In this document: positions 26,103 to 40,185 of the stretch, one piece after another
Numbering within the stretch: the first letter of the stretch is position 1
Layout of the letters: every line of letters starts with the position of its first letter
NCBI RefSeq assembly: GCF_001456115.1
Contig: NZ_CP013264.1
Span: 2,436,501-2,500,500 of the forward strand
Reading direction: 5' to 3'
Length of the DNA stretch: 64,000 nucleotides
Origin: Sphingobium baderi
GTDB lineage: Bacteria > Pseudomonadota > Alphaproteobacteria > Sphingomonadales > Sphingomonadaceae
Notes under the pieces: generated by a model
Database searches by the model: none
Told to the model about the DNA's origin: nothing
The model's input: the letters and a program-made list of their open reading frames with translations, nothing else
Program-made: the position numbers and the translations under genes

Positions 26103-26537
26103 TCATGCCGTCAGATAGCCGTGAGCGGCCATCAGGACGGCGTAACGTCCGACCTTTGCGATGGTGACGAGCAGGAGAAAACGCGAAAGCGGCGTGCGCA
26201 GGACGCCGGCGATCAAGGTCAACGGATCGCCAATGATCGGCAGCCATGACAACAGCAGGGAAAGCTCGCCGAACCGCCGATAGCGCCGCTCCGCCCTTAT
26301 CATCGCGGTCTTCGATACTGGAAACCAGCGCGCGCCGCGATGATGCGCCAGGAAGCGCCCCAACGCCCAATTGATCGTCGAACCCAGCACATTGCCCAGG
26401 GATGCGACGAGAAAAAGCAACGCCGGATCGAAACGGCCCGAGGCCAGCATCGCTAGCAATAGCAGCTCCGATTGGGCAGGCAGCAGCGTCGCGGCGGCCA
26501 GCGCGGCGAGAAAAAGGCCAGGATACCCCAGCACCAT
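26103..26537 (-). CDS. YqaA family (DedA/SNARE-associated-like) membrane protein
   Basis: A 144-residue inner-membrane protein with YqaA signatures: LAAATLLPAQSELLLLAMLA, LGNVLGSTINWALGRF, and LSWLPIIGDPLTLIAGVLR. ATG 26537 gives the usual family length. The frame is open to 26609 and ATG 26573 is an alternative. YqaA proteins occur in many metal-resistance islands next to RND pumps. Their function is not settled (DedA relatives act as lipid scramblases or proton-linked transporters). Located 37 nt upstream of the MFS gene, in the same operon. Confidence 0.87.
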   Translation of the reverse strand: MVLGYPGLFLAALAAATLLPAQSELLLLAMLASGRFDPALLFLVASLGNVLGSTINWALGRFLAHHRGARWFPVSKTAMIRAERRYRRFGELSLLLSWLPIIGDPLTLIAGVLRTPLSRFLLLVTIAKVGRYAVLMAAHGYLTA

Positions 26538-26653
26538 CAAATCGACGTTTGGCAGCAGAGTGCTCCGGGGCATTTGACAAAGCGCCTGCCGCCCCGCCGC
26601 GTCGCACAAGTCGCGCTGCGAGGCGGGGACGATTCAGACGAGAGGTGGCGTCG

Positions 26654-27301
26654 TCAGACAACCCGCTTGACCTCGCTATATTCGCCCTGGGTGCGAAGCG
26701 TGATCGTGACCGGAGCGCCGGACCGGTTACGCCAGAACCAGCCGTGCTTGCCGTCGAACGCCGCGACCAATTCACCTTGCTCGCCCGTCGATTCCCGGCC
26801 CTTGCCATAACCGTGGTAAGAGATGCCCGGTGCATCGGCGTGCGTGTCAAAGTTGACATGCCCGCCTTCAACCGACCAGCCGAACGCGATCCGCGTGCCT
26901 TTTGCGGCTGTCAGCTTGATCTCCGCGCCTTCGTTCGGCGCCAGCGTCAGTCTGGTCGTGTCGTTGCGGCCGGCAACTATGCTCGGCGCCGCTGGTGGCG
27001 CCGATGTCGATTGCGCACCGCCATTGGCCGCCTGAACAACGAGCGCGCGCGCATTTTCCGCTCTGGCTGCGGCATCGGCGACCGCATCGGCCGCGGCTTC
27101 CTCGGCGAGTTGCATCTTGATCTCGCCCATCTCGGTCAGACCGAGAACCTTGCCGGCGCCAGTTGGATCGACCCCATATTCGGAAGGCAGGATCACGATG
27201 GCCAGGATCGCTCCCGCAGTCGCGGCGGCGATAATCGTGGAGCGGATGAGTTGCTTTGAAGTCGGCAAATCTTCGAGGCGGGGCATCTGGGAATTGAACA
27301 T
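26654..27301 (-). CDS. Transmembrane anchor protein of the efflux operon
   Basis: About 215 residues. ATG 27301 is preferred because AAGGAG lies about 8 nt before it (ATG 27307 is too close). One N-terminal membrane segment (about 22-42; IRSTIIAAATAGAILAIVIL) is followed by an Ala/Glu-rich helical stretch and a beta-rich periplasmic domain (about 110-215; LTLAPNEGAEIKLTAAKGTR, HGWFWRNRSGAPVTITLRT). Proteins annotated transmembrane anchor protein occur next to HupE/UreJ and CzcA genes. Exact role unknown. The domain could hold a metal chaperone or the RND complex at the membrane. Confidence 0.82.
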   Translation of the reverse strand: MFNSQMPRLEDLPTSKQLIRSTIIAAATAGAILAIVILPSEYGVDPTGAGKVLGLTEMGEIKMQLAEEAAADAVADAAARAENARALVVQAANGGAQSTSAPPAAPSIVAGRNDTTRLTLAPNEGAEIKLTAAKGTRIAFGWSVEGGHVNFDTHADAPGISYHGYGKGRESTGEQGELVAAFDGKHGWFWRNRSGAPVTITLRTQGEYSEVKRVV

Positions 27302-27316
27302 TTGCATTACTCCTTG

Positions 27317-28039
27317 TTACGCGACCGCGAGGCCGGTGAGCTGGTAGCCGACGAGGATGAAGCCGGCGGTCATGAGAGCGACGTTGGCGACGAAGGCGTG
27401 GCGATGGAAACTGCTCGTCCGGCGCCAGAAGCCCATGAGAATCAGGATCGTGGCAAGCGCGAGGAGCTGGCCGATCTCGACGCCGATGTTGAACGCAATC
27501 AGGTTCGGCAGCAGGCCGTCCGGCGAAATCTCGAATTCAAGGATCTTGGTCGCCAGACCGAAGCCGTGGAAGAAGCCGAAGATCAGCGTCGCCCATTTCG
27601 TGTTGGGCTGGAAGCCGAACCAGCGCTGGAATGCGCCCAGGTTGTCGAGCGCCTTGTAAACCACCGAAAGGCCGATGATCGCGTCGATGACATAGGCGTT
27701 GGAGCTGATCCCGGTGAGGACGCCGAACAGCATCGTCGTTGAATGGCCGATCGCGAACAGCGTCACGTAAAGGCCGATGTCCTTCATCCGGTAGAGGAAG
27801 AAGATCACGCCGAACAGGAACAGCAGATGGTCGTATCCCGTGACCATGTGCTTGGCGCCGAGATAGACGAAGGGCATGAACAGGACGCCGGTGCTTTCCT
27901 GAATATAGCCCTGATCGCCTTCCGCCACGCCATGCGCAAAGGCCTCGAAACCGAAGCAGAATGTCAGCGCGATAAGGCCGAGCGCAAGACTTAGCCTGTT
28001 TCGCAAGGCATTCTCGAAACTGATTGCGTAGAAACTCAT
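27317..28039 (-). CDS. HupE/UreJ family membrane protein (putative Ni/Co transporter)
   Basis: A 240-residue polytopic protein with an AAAGGAG ribosome site. The HupE/UreJ signature is clear: HMVTGYDHLLFLFGVIFFLY, FAIGHSTTMLFG, and FGFFHGFGLATKI with clustered His/Asp in membrane helices. The family moves Ni2+ (and Co2+), usually inward in hydrogenase/urease systems. Inside an efflux operon it may instead supply or exchange the metal with the anchor protein. That is inference. Confidence 0.88.
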   Translation of the reverse strand: MSFYAISFENALRNRLSLALGLIALTFCFGFEAFAHGVAEGDQGYIQESTGVLFMPFVYLGAKHMVTGYDHLLFLFGVIFFLYRMKDIGLYVTLFAIGHSTTMLFGVLTGISSNAYVIDAIIGLSVVYKALDNLGAFQRWFGFQPNTKWATLIFGFFHGFGLATKILEFEISPDGLLPNLIAFNIGVEIGQLLALATILILMGFWRRTSSFHRHAFVANVALMTAGFILVGYQLTGLAVA

Positions 28040-28099
28040 GAAAAACTCCTTTCCGGTCTCCCACGCGCCGGGGGCATGTGGCGCGTGGGAGTGGCTGAC

Positions 28100-32548
<4,449 letters not shown>

Positions 32549-32549
<1 letters not shown>

Positions 32550-33829
32550 CAGCGGTTCTCCGCATTGGAAAGCAGGGAAACATGGCGGCCGGTCAGCCGG
32601 TCGAGGCGAGCACCCGCGAGGTGGAAGCTGCGCAGCAGCTCAACACGGCGGGAGCGCGCGTCGAACAGCGCCTGCTGGGTCTGGTTCACTTCGAGAAAGG
32701 TGAAGGCGGTGCCGCCACGCGCGAAGCCGTCACGAACGAGCGTCACCGCACGCTGAGCGCTTGGCAGCACCTCTCGATCTATTCGGGTGATCTCGGCAAC
32801 GATCGTGGCTCGCTCGGCAACGAGGCGGTTGACCTCTCGTTCGATCTGGACGCGCGTGACGGCGATCTCTGCTTCGGCCGCCTGGGCCTCGGCGTTGGCG
32901 CGCAGGACATTGCCGCGATTGGCTGTGCGGCTACCCAGCGGAATGAATCCGCCGATCATGATCGCGACATCGTTGCCCTGACCAAAATGACGGACGCCAA
33001 CGCGGGCAGTCGGATCACTGACATTACCCGTTTCAGCAAGCCGAATTCGTGCCCCGGCGGCGTCCCGTTCGGCGCTGAGCAGTGCGAGGTCAGGGCTGTT
33101 CTCGGCATCCGCTGGCGTCGCCGTGAACGTGGCGAAAGCTGCGTCATCGAGGCTGTAGTCGGCGGTTCCCCCCCAATATGAGGCCAGCGCGGCACGGGCA
33201 ATTCGTGCTCTTTCGCGCGCCTGATCGAGAGCGATCCGCGCTTGCGCCACGGCTGTCCGGGCGCGTTCAGCGGAAAACAGCGGATCGAGCGCGCGCCCGA
33301 CGCGGCGCCCTACCTCCGCCTCAACGCGCAGGGCTGCGGCCTGTCGTTGCTCCGCGATGGAGATTTCGGCTTCCGCTACCTGGGCTTCGACCCATGTGGC
33401 CTGGACCTGTGCCAGCAAGTCCAGCATCCGCAGGCGATTGCGTGTCGAAGCGACACCGATCTCCGAGCGGGCTGCGCCAATGCGGGCTTCCCGCTTGCCG
33501 CCCCGTTCCCAGGTCCGCTCATACCATGCGGTCGTCTGTGACCGTTCGATGGGCGAATAGGGGCCGGTGCCCGCGAAATCCTCGGCGTCAACGCCGATGA
33601 CATCGCGCGGTCGCACATCGGCCTGAGTAACAGCGGCCTCAGCCGCCTGGAGGCGGGCCGCATTTACCGCCACCGTGGGGTCGCCAGTGGCGACCTTCGA
33701 CAGAGCGTCGGATAGGCTAAGTTCCTGCGCCGCTCCGATGGATGGAGCGGACAGGGCCGCGAACGCCGCGCTTATCGCAAGCGCGCGCCGCAAACGCGCC
33801 GACGGGCGCGCAACGATAACTGAAAACAT
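32549..33829 (-). CDS. czcC: TolC family outer-membrane efflux protein, CzcC-like
   Basis: A 426-residue outer-membrane channel. A signal peptide ends near residue 34 (APSIGAAQEL). Two OEP repeats follow with long helices (for example LSLSDALSKVATGDPTVAVN, and VRDGFARGGTAFTFLEVNQT, the usual TolC second-repeat motif). First gene of the pump proper, 59 nt after the His-rich protein gene. No good ribosome site precedes the ATG, so coupling to the upstream gene is possible. Confidence 0.9.
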
Positions 33830-33888
33830 GACAAATCGGCCTCACGAACAGGCGTGGCATAAGCCGCGCCTAATTCGACGCGGCGGTT

Positions 33889-34314
33889 CTAGATGCGATT
33901 TGCGATGTTTTTAGGCGGCCGTTCAGGCCCGTAAATCAGGATATCAGGCAATCGGTCGTCAGCCGTAAGAGGCTGAGACAATGATGCCTGGAAAAGCCCA
34001 GAATCGCCCTGCGATGCAAGAGCCGGCAACGACGATCCCGCATCGCCATGATGGTGATGCCCAGCACCGGACTGATGATTGGGCACGCTTCCGGTATCAT
34101 CCGGGTTCGTAGTATCCGAATGCCCATCACCATGATCGCTCATGTCGGAGGCGATAATGCTGAGCGGCAGATGTTCGTGATCGGCGCTCACACCAGTTTG
34201 ATGTTGAAAGCGATCGACGATGCTGGTCATGCCCGCACCCGCAAAGACGAGCGTCAGCGCGATGCACAGCATCGAGCAGAGCCGAAATGGCGGAAACTGA
34301 ATCAGGCGAGCCAC
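33889..34314 (-). CDS. Small His/Asp-rich exported protein leading the efflux operon
   Basis: A 141-residue protein with an N-terminal hydrophobic signal (about 10-30; LCSMLCIALTLVFAGAGMTS). Residues about 37-95 hold around ten histidines and many Asp (DHEH, DHGDGH, GHHHHGD), a likely divalent-metal buffer in the periplasm. The C-terminal half (DRLPDILIYGPERPPKNIA) has no recognised motif. Comparable short His-rich proteins often head czc-like operons. Sensor or chaperone function is inference. Confidence 0.75.
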   Translation of the reverse strand: MARLIQFPPFRLCSMLCIALTLVFAGAGMTSIVDRFQHQTGVSADHEHLPLSIIASDMSDHGDGHSDTTNPDDTGSVPNHQSGAGHHHHGDAGSSLPALASQGDSGLFQASLSQPLTADDRLPDILIYGPERPPKNIANRI

Positions 34315-34558
34315 AGACGTCTAGCTATAGAGTTAGCCGGAAGCGCACAAGCATCATGCATCGTAGTATTTTCGGTGCGCGGATCGCGCCGATCAAGCCT
34401 TTCGCAGCCAGAGCAATCCACTGCGTGGGCGGTAGGGCATGTTCTTTTGCGATTGACTCGATCTGGCGCAGGCGATCTATTGTCGGGCATGGGGAACGCG
34501 ATCTCCCCACGAGGCGACAGGCTGAAGAATCGCGTCCTGCTTCTTGGAAGGACGCATC
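34315..34558. promoter_or_regulatory. Divergent control region of the efflux and chromate operons
   Basis: The 244-bp gap between two divergent operons has no confident gene and should contain both promoters. A minus-strand frame here shows a protein-like stretch (SIAKEHALPPTQWIALAAKG) without a start, possibly a relic of a regulator. The chrB ribosome site GGAAGGA is at its right end. Confidence 0.4.
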
Positions 34559-35413
34559 ATGCCTGTTTTGAATACGATCTCTTCGGATAAGTTCGCTCGC
34601 CTGATCGGTATCCCGACCGGACCAGTGCTCGTTGATGTCCGGCCGGATGACGCGTTCGCGGCCGAACCACTTCTCGTCCCCGGAACATTGCGGCGATCCG
34701 CGACCGACGTCGCGACGTGGGCGGCGGCATTTCGCGGCCGCTCTGCCGTGATCGCCTGCCGTGACGGTGGCTCGCTCAGCCAGGGCGTCGCAGCGCGCCT
34801 GCGCCATGAGGGGGTTTCGGCGGAGGCGCTCGAAGACGGCGTTGCCGGTTGGGCTGCTGCCGGCCTGCCGATGGTGCCGGAAACCGTCCTGCCTTCGCGT
34901 GATAGGGAAGGCCGCACGATCTGGGTGACGCGTGGTCGGCCAAAAGTGGACCGGATCGCCTGCCCCTGGCTGATCCGCCGCTTCGTCGATCCGCGGGCTA
35001 TCTTCCTGTTCGTCCCACCCTCTGAAGTCGAAGGCGTCGCCGAACGCTTCGCCGCCGCGCCCTTCGATATCGAAGGCGAAAATATCCTCTGGAGCCATCG
35101 CGGCGACGCCTGCACCTTCGACGTGATGGTCGAAGCGTTCGGCCTTGGCGGCTATGGGCCGCTAACGCGCCTCGCGCCGATCGTGCGCGGGGCCGATACG
35201 GGTCGCCCCGATCTCGTGCCGGAAGCGGCGGGCCTGCTGGCCGCATCGCTCGGCCTGTCGCGCATGTTCAACGACGATCAGGAACAGCTCGAAGCCGGGA
35301 TGCTGCTCTATGATGCCTTTTTCCGCTGGTGCCGCGATGCGACCGACGAGACCCACAACTGGGTCTCTCACCAGCCCGCCAAGGCGCGCGCCAAAGGCAA
35401 GGTGCGGCGGTGA
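34559..35413 (+). CDS. chrB: Rhodanese-ChrB chromate resistance protein
   Basis: A 284-residue protein. ATG 34559 follows GGAAGGA. The N-terminal rhodanese domain (about 1-105) has the active-site loop ACRDGG and closing GVAGWAAAGLP. The C-terminal ChrB domain (about 120-275) begins TIWVTRGRPKVDRIACPWLI and includes FDIEGENILWSHRGDACTFD and FNDDQEQLEAG. ChrB proteins are chromate sensors or accessory factors for ChrA. The rhodanese fusion may add sulfur chemistry or sensing. Stop overlaps the chrA GTG (GTGA). Confidence 0.9.
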   Translation: MPVLNTISSDKFARLIGIPTGPVLVDVRPDDAFAAEPLLVPGTLRRSATDVATWAAAFRGRSAVIACRDGGSLSQGVAARLRHEGVSAEALEDGVAGWAAAGLPMVPETVLPSRDREGRTIWVTRGRPKVDRIACPWLIRRFVDPRAIFLFVPPSEVEGVAERFAAAPFDIEGENILWSHRGDACTFDVMVEAFGLGGYGPLTRLAPIVRGADTGRPDLVPEAAGLLAASLGLSRMFNDDQEQLEAGMLLYDAFFRWCRDATDETHNWVSHQPAKARAKGKVRR

Positions 35414-36822
35414 GCGGCGCGGTGACGGAAATGACCGCAAGTGTCGGGGCCCCCCCGAAGGATCATGGCATCCCCTTCAGTGAGGCGGTCCGCGTCTGGG
35501 CACGCATCGCAGCACTGAGCTTCGGCGGACCTGTCGGCCAGATCGCGGTGATGCACCGCATTCTGGTCGAGGAGAAACGCTGGATCGGGGAGGAGCGGTT
35601 CCTGCACGCCCTTAACTATTGCATGTTGCTGCCCGGCCCCGAGGCGCAGCAGCTAGCAGCCTATATCGGCTGGCTTCTCCACAAGACGAAGGGTGGCCTC
35701 GTCGCGGGAGCCCTGTTCGTGCTCCCCGGCTTTCTCTCCATTCTGGCTCTCAGTTATCTTTACGTCTTGCTTGGTCACGCGCCGGTGATCGCTGGCCTGT
35801 TCTTTGGCCTCAAGGCAGCGGTCCTGGCGGTTGTGATTCAGGCCGTGGTGCGTGTGGGATCACGCGCGCTGAAGAACGGCGTGATGCGTGGTATCGCGGC
35901 GGCGGCGTTCATTGCGATCTTCTTCTTCGACGCGCCGTTTCCACTCATCATCCTGGCCGCCGGCATCATCGGCTATATCGGCGGACGCAGCGGGATCGCG
36001 GCGTTCAGGGGCGGTGGCGGGCACGGTCCGGCTGCCGGCGAGGTGATCCACGACCGCGATACCGCGCTCGGTGAAGGTCTGCCCGATCATGCCCGCCCCA
36101 ATCTGGTCTGGTCGCTCAAGATATCAGGTGTGTTTCTGTTCCTCTGGCTGGCGCCGGTCGCGGCCTTGCTGCTTCTGCTTGGCCCCGATGACGTGTTCAC
36201 GCGCATTGCAACCTTCTTCAGCCAGATGGCAGTCGTGACTTTCGGTGGCGCGTATGCCGTGCTCGCCTATGTCGCGCAGGAGGCGGTCAATACCTACGGC
36301 TGGCTGAGGCCGGGCGAAATGCTCGATGGCCTGGGCCTTGCCGAGACGACGCCGGGGCCGCTCATCATGGTGACGCAGTTCGTCGGTTTCCTGGCTGCAT
36401 TCCGCCAGGCGACCGGGCTGCCGCCGCTGGTCGCCGCAACCCTCGGCGCGGCTCTCACGACCTGGGTGACGTTCATGCCCTGCTTTTTGTGGATTTTCGC
36501 TGGGGCGCCGTTCGTGGAGCGGCTGCGCGGAAACCGGGCGCTGTCGGCCGCGCTCGGCGCGATCACCGCGGCGGTTGTCGGCGTGATTCTCAATCTCGCG
36601 TTATGGTTCGCGTTTCACACGCTGTTTCGTGATGTGCGCGAGATCCGGTTCGCCGGACTCGTCTTCGAGGCACCGATGGTGGCCTCTCTCTACATTCCAG
36701 CACTGGTATTGGCGGCTGCGGCGGCGATCGCTGTATTCCGTTTCAAGGCCGGCATGATTCCGACGCTGGTGGCCACGTCGGCAGCCGGCGTCCTGCTCTA
36801 TCTGTCCGGGGTAATCGGTTGA
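35410..36822 (+). CDS. chrA: Chromate transporter ChrA
   Basis: A 470-residue transporter with two homologous CHR halves. The first has ALSFGGPVGQIAVMHRILVE and LNYCMLLPGPEAQQLAAYIG. The second has VVTFGGAYAVLAYVAQEAVN and LGLAETTPGPLIMVTQFVGF. About 10-12 membrane segments. ChrA exports chromate. GTG 35410 overlaps the chrB stop. ATG 35431 is an in-frame alternative seven codons later. Second gene of the chrB-chrA-DUF1259 operon. Confidence 0.94.
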   Translation: MSGAVTEMTASVGAPPKDHGIPFSEAVRVWARIAALSFGGPVGQIAVMHRILVEEKRWIGEERFLHALNYCMLLPGPEAQQLAAYIGWLLHKTKGGLVAGALFVLPGFLSILALSYLYVLLGHAPVIAGLFFGLKAAVLAVVIQAVVRVGSRALKNGVMRGIAAAAFIAIFFFDAPFPLIILAAGIIGYIGGRSGIAAFRGGGGHGPAAGEVIHDRDTALGEGLPDHARPNLVWSLKISGVFLFLWLAPVAALLLLLGPDDVFTRIATFFSQMAVVTFGGAYAVLAYVAQEAVNTYGWLRPGEMLDGLGLAETTPGPLIMVTQFVGFLAAFRQATGLPPLVAATLGAALTTWVTFMPCFLWIFAGAPFVERLRGNRALSAALGAITAAVVGVILNLALWFAFHTLFRDVREIRFAGLVFEAPMVASLYIPALVLAAAAAIAVFRFKAGMIPTLVATSAAGVLLYLSGVIG

Positions 36823-36845
36823 AGTCCTGTCGAAAGGAGATCGAG

Positions 36846-37739
36846 ATGAAGGGTTTGGTTGTATTCGGCCTCGCCGGGATTCTCGGCATGGTCTCGCCCG
36901 TTCACGCGGCGGAGCCTTGGGAACAAACGGTCAGCACTGCGATCGGCAAGACCGGCACTGAAATGCCCGACGGGGTCTATCGCATTGGCTTGCCGCGCAG
37001 CGATCTTAAAGTGACGCTGGACGGCGTGATGCTGAAGCCGGCGCTCGCGCTCGGCTCGTGGCTCGCCTTTGTTGGACATGGCCAGAATCAGGTGATGGTC
37101 ATGGGAGACCTGGTGCTCACCGATACCGAGGTTAATCCCGTAATGGCGAAGCTGATTGCCGGCGGGATCGAGATCACCGCGCTCCACAATCATCTTCTGC
37201 GAAACACACCGCACACCATGTATATGCATATCGCCGGGCACGGTGATCCAGCCCAGTTGGCCAAGACAGTGCATGATGCGCTGGCACTGAGCGGAACGCC
37301 GCTTTCGCTAGCGCCAGCAACCAACCCGGCAGCGCCGGAGACACTTGATTTCGACACCGCCGCGCTTGACCGCCTCCTTGGCCACAAGGGCAAGATCGGG
37401 GGCGGCGTCTATGCCTTCGGTATCCCCCGCGCCGAGACGCCGCGCGATGGAGGCATGGCGCTGCCACCAGCGATGGGTGCGGCGATCGCGATCAACTTCC
37501 AGCCGACCGGCGGGGGCAAGGCGGCGATCACCGGCGATTTCGTGCTTACGGCCGCCGAAGTTAACCCGGTTCTCAAGACACTGCGCGAGAACGGCATCGA
37601 GGTGACGGCTCTGCATAACCACATGCTCGATGATGAGCCGCGCCTGTTCTTCATGCATTTCTGGGCCAATGACGATGCGCAGAAGCTCGCCCGTGGCTTG
37701 GCGGCGGCGCTCGGCCATGTGGCGATCACCAGGCAATAA
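36846..37739 (+). CDS. DUF1259 (LppY/LpqO) family exported protein
   Basis: A 297-residue protein. ATG 36846 follows GAAAGGAG. The signal peptide ends near residue 22 (SPVHAAEPW). Two DUF1259 repeats follow, each with a motif of the type EITALHNHLL / EVTALHNHML and then a MHIAGHGD / MHFWAND segment. The repeated His-containing HNH-like strings look like ligand sites. The family commonly follows chrA in resistance islands. A periplasmic accessory role in chromate resistance is inferred. Confidence 0.88.
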   Translation: MKGLVVFGLAGILGMVSPVHAAEPWEQTVSTAIGKTGTEMPDGVYRIGLPRSDLKVTLDGVMLKPALALGSWLAFVGHGQNQVMVMGDLVLTDTEVNPVMAKLIAGGIEITALHNHLLRNTPHTMYMHIAGHGDPAQLAKTVHDALALSGTPLSLAPATNPAAPETLDFDTAALDRLLGHKGKIGGGVYAFGIPRAETPRDGGMALPPAMGAAIAINFQPTGGGKAAITGDFVLTAAEVNPVLKTLRENGIEVTALHNHMLDDEPRLFFMHFWANDDAQKLARGLAAALGHVAITRQ

Positions 37740-37754
37740 GCGATGCGATGAACA

Positions 37755-37865
37755 TCAAAGATATTTGGCCAATTCGCCGAGCTTCGCCAGTTCGTCGCGT
37801 GTAGCCTTGGGCAACGGCCCAACCAATTCCTCCAAGTGATGCTCGATATGATTGCGCCGAGCCAG
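37755..37865 (-). pseudogene. Possible remnant of a gene tail
   Basis: A 36-codon minus-strand frame, bounded upstream by a stop, reads EHHLEELVGPLPKATRDELA and ends GELAKYL. The charged, amphipathic composition and codon use look genuine, but there is no start codon or family match. Probably the C-terminal relic of a gene lost when the cargo was inserted. Confidence 0.35.
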
Positions 37866-38177
37866 TTATTCGCAAGGAGAACCATGTATGACCCAGGTCG
37901 ACGCCTTCATGGGTACGAGATGGCTACAGCGTGAAGGTGCGGGACAGCGAAAGCATAGCCTGCGCAAGGCATCAACTAACTAATTTTTGCCATCAGCCGT
38001 CCGGCCGTTTGATGATCGTAGAAAAGCGTTTTGCCTACATCAAACTCCGTAGGTGTTCCCATGCGATCATCAAACCCGCTGGTGGCGCAACGGCAAAAAC
38101 TTCCTGAACCTACGACAAGTTCAGACGACTGACTCATGGGAGGGAACGACCGCTTAGTCGGTGAAACTGTCCTTTGA
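37866..38177. other. Cargo-relaxase junction without a clear gene
   Basis: No convincing gene. An ATG at 37884 follows AAGGAG, but its frame closes after about 16 codons. The relaxase stop codon is at the right edge. No inverted repeats or target-site duplication marking a cargo boundary were recognised. Confidence 0.35.
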
Positions 38178-39932
38178 TTACAATCCGAGTCCGCGCTGTT
38201 TTCCAAACGACCAATCCACGCCGCCACCCGGCGTCATTGTACCGGAGACATGGCGACCGATATGCTGCTCGAGCGCCGGCCGCCAGGGGACAAGCTGGAA
38301 ACCCAGCCCATTGTCAATCATGGCAAACCGGCCTGAGGCCAACGTGACGCGCTGGCGATAGACACCCGCGACTTGATCGCCGGACGTTGCCTGCTGTGGC
38401 GCGAGACCTGTCTGGGCGGCGATATTCGCCTGCGCCTGCTGCATCTCACGAGACTTCAGCGTCCCGATCAGCGCGCGGACGAAGATGATGCGCTGCCCCC
38501 TGCGTTGCGCGAGGCCATCGCGTTCAAGGTGATCGCATCGGGCCTCCATTGCCGCGGCCACTTCCGCGCCAAAGCCACCGCCCAGAATGGGCGGCTCGCG
38601 GGCGACGAGGTTGCGATCGAGCCAGGTCGCGCCATCGGATGTGATCTGCTCGCCAAGCGAAAGGTCGGACCGGGTCGCGAGCGAATGGCGCTGCTGCCCC
38701 CTGGCATCCTCCCAGGCGCGAAGCTCGACGATCGCCCCCGGCTTTGCATCTCCCGTCATTTCGATGTCGTTGAACCGCAGATGATGGGTGCGGCCATCAA
38801 TGCCGTCGACGACGGCATAGGCGCTGCCTTTGAGTTCATCATAGAGTCCACGATCGACCAGACGGCCCACGACCGGATCGGCCGGAGCCGTGCGATGGAT
38901 TGCAAAACGCGACACGTCCGGGTGCGGCGTGTCTTTCGTCATCGCCTTGTGCATCGTTTTGATGATATCGCCGCGAGTGCCGAGATCGCGCAGCTTGTCT
39001 TCCAGACCTGGCTTGATGGTCCAGGCCGCGGGCCCGAGTGAATCGGCCAGACCCATCGCCTCCAGCTTCTGCGCGCGGCCGACCAGAAGGTGCCGGTTCT
39101 CAGGTCCGCGTCCATCTGGACCGGGGCGCAGATCGACAATGCCGCCATGACGGTCGGCGATATCCCTCAGTGTTCGATCGAGGCCGGTCCAGCGATCGGC
39201 CTGAACATCGCGGGCGAGCACCGCCTGTATCTCGCGCTGGCTTCGCGGCCCGAGTTCCAGTGTCACCCGATCTTCGGCGCGCTGGCGAAAACCCTCGCGC
39301 ACATAGTCGCGCCGAATGACAAGGTCGCCGCCATCATCGGCCCGGCCGCGGACGAGAACATGGATGTGCGGATTGTCGGTATTCCAGTGATCGACCGCGA
39401 CCCAGTCGAGCGTAGTGCTGAGGTCGCGCTGCGCGTCCGCCATCAGCTCACGAGTGAAGGCTCGCAGATCCTCCATCTCCCCGGCGTCTTCCGGCGAAAC
39501 GATGAAGCGAAAATGGTGCCGATCGTCGTTGCAGCGATCCGCGAAGTCATTCCCGTCGGCCTGATCGCCAATCGCATCGAACAGCCGGCCCGGCGCGCCG
39601 TCGCGGGTGACGCCCTCCCGTTCGAGATAGCTGGTGTGCCTCGCAAGCGGCGCTGCCCGAAATTTGGCGCCCTGATGCCGAACGATCCGCATCTTGACGA
39701 CGACGCGCCGATCCGATGCCTGGCGCGCGCGACGCGGGGCGGTCACCATGCCGCGCCCGAACCGGGATACGCCACCCCCACTTCGGCGATGACCATAAGC
39801 GCGACCGCCGCGACCGCCCTTGTTGGCAGCGCGCATGACCTGGCCGACGAGCGACTTCGCCTGCCGGCCCTTTGTCCCGCCATCGCGGGAGCGTCCCGGC
39901 CTGACCTGAAAGTCGTCGTCGTGACTGCTCAT
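38178..39932 (-). CDS. VirD2-type relaxase with DUF3363 domain
   Basis: A 584-residue relaxase (RlxS-like). It begins MSSHDDDFQVRPGRSRDGGT followed by a Gly/Arg-rich region. The relaxase core at about 95-230 has RHTSYLEREGVTRDG, HHFRFIVSPEDAGEMEDL and the metal-binding NPHIHVLVRG. The DUF3363 region makes up the rest. It nicks oriT and pilots the strand through TraG. ATG 39932 was chosen because upstream residues are not family-like. No good ribosome site is visible. In Tn4371-type elements the relaxase lies next to traG; here 14 kb of cargo separate them. Confidence 0.92.
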   Translation of the reverse strand: MSSHDDDFQVRPGRSRDGGTKGRQAKSLVGQVMRAANKGGRGGRAYGHRRSGGGVSRFGRGMVTAPRRARQASDRRVVVKMRIVRHQGAKFRAAPLARHTSYLEREGVTRDGAPGRLFDAIGDQADGNDFADRCNDDRHHFRFIVSPEDAGEMEDLRAFTRELMADAQRDLSTTLDWVAVDHWNTDNPHIHVLVRGRADDGGDLVIRRDYVREGFRQRAEDRVTLELGPRSQREIQAVLARDVQADRWTGLDRTLRDIADRHGGIVDLRPGPDGRGPENRHLLVGRAQKLEAMGLADSLGPAAWTIKPGLEDKLRDLGTRGDIIKTMHKAMTKDTPHPDVSRFAIHRTAPADPVVGRLVDRGLYDELKGSAYAVVDGIDGRTHHLRFNDIEMTGDAKPGAIVELRAWEDARGQQRHSLATRSDLSLGEQITSDGATWLDRNLVAREPPILGGGFGAEVAAAMEARCDHLERDGLAQRRGQRIIFVRALIGTLKSREMQQAQANIAAQTGLAPQQATSGDQVAGVYRQRVTLASGRFAMIDNGLGFQLVPWRPALEQHIGRHVSGTMTPGGGVDWSFGKQRGLGL

Positions 39933-40185
39933 GGGAGGCAAAATCCAGCGGGGAAAGATCGTGCCAGACGCGGGCCGACGGCTATATCGGCAGTTTTGCC
40001 AAAACAAGCTGGCAGACCGCTCCGGGAGCCATACGCAAAAACCCAGTCAAACCAACCATATGGACCGAGCCTGCTGGCGGTCCTTTTATCTTGCCGTGCT
40101 CCCTTCCTTTCCCTGCCTCCACAGCAGTTTACACGATACAGAACGCTATTGCGCCCGTGCCTGCGCGATATTGCGACGCACTGCA
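39933..40185. promoter_or_regulatory. Relaxase upstream region with a 13-bp palindrome
   Basis: A 253-bp gap between the lytic transglycosylase stop and the relaxase start. It contains GTTTTG-C-CAAAAC (39993-40005), a perfect 6-bp inverted repeat with a 1-nt centre, in a locally AT-rich stretch. The position directly upstream of the relaxase is where oriT or the relaxase promoter is often found. No nic consensus was identified. Confidence 0.35.
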
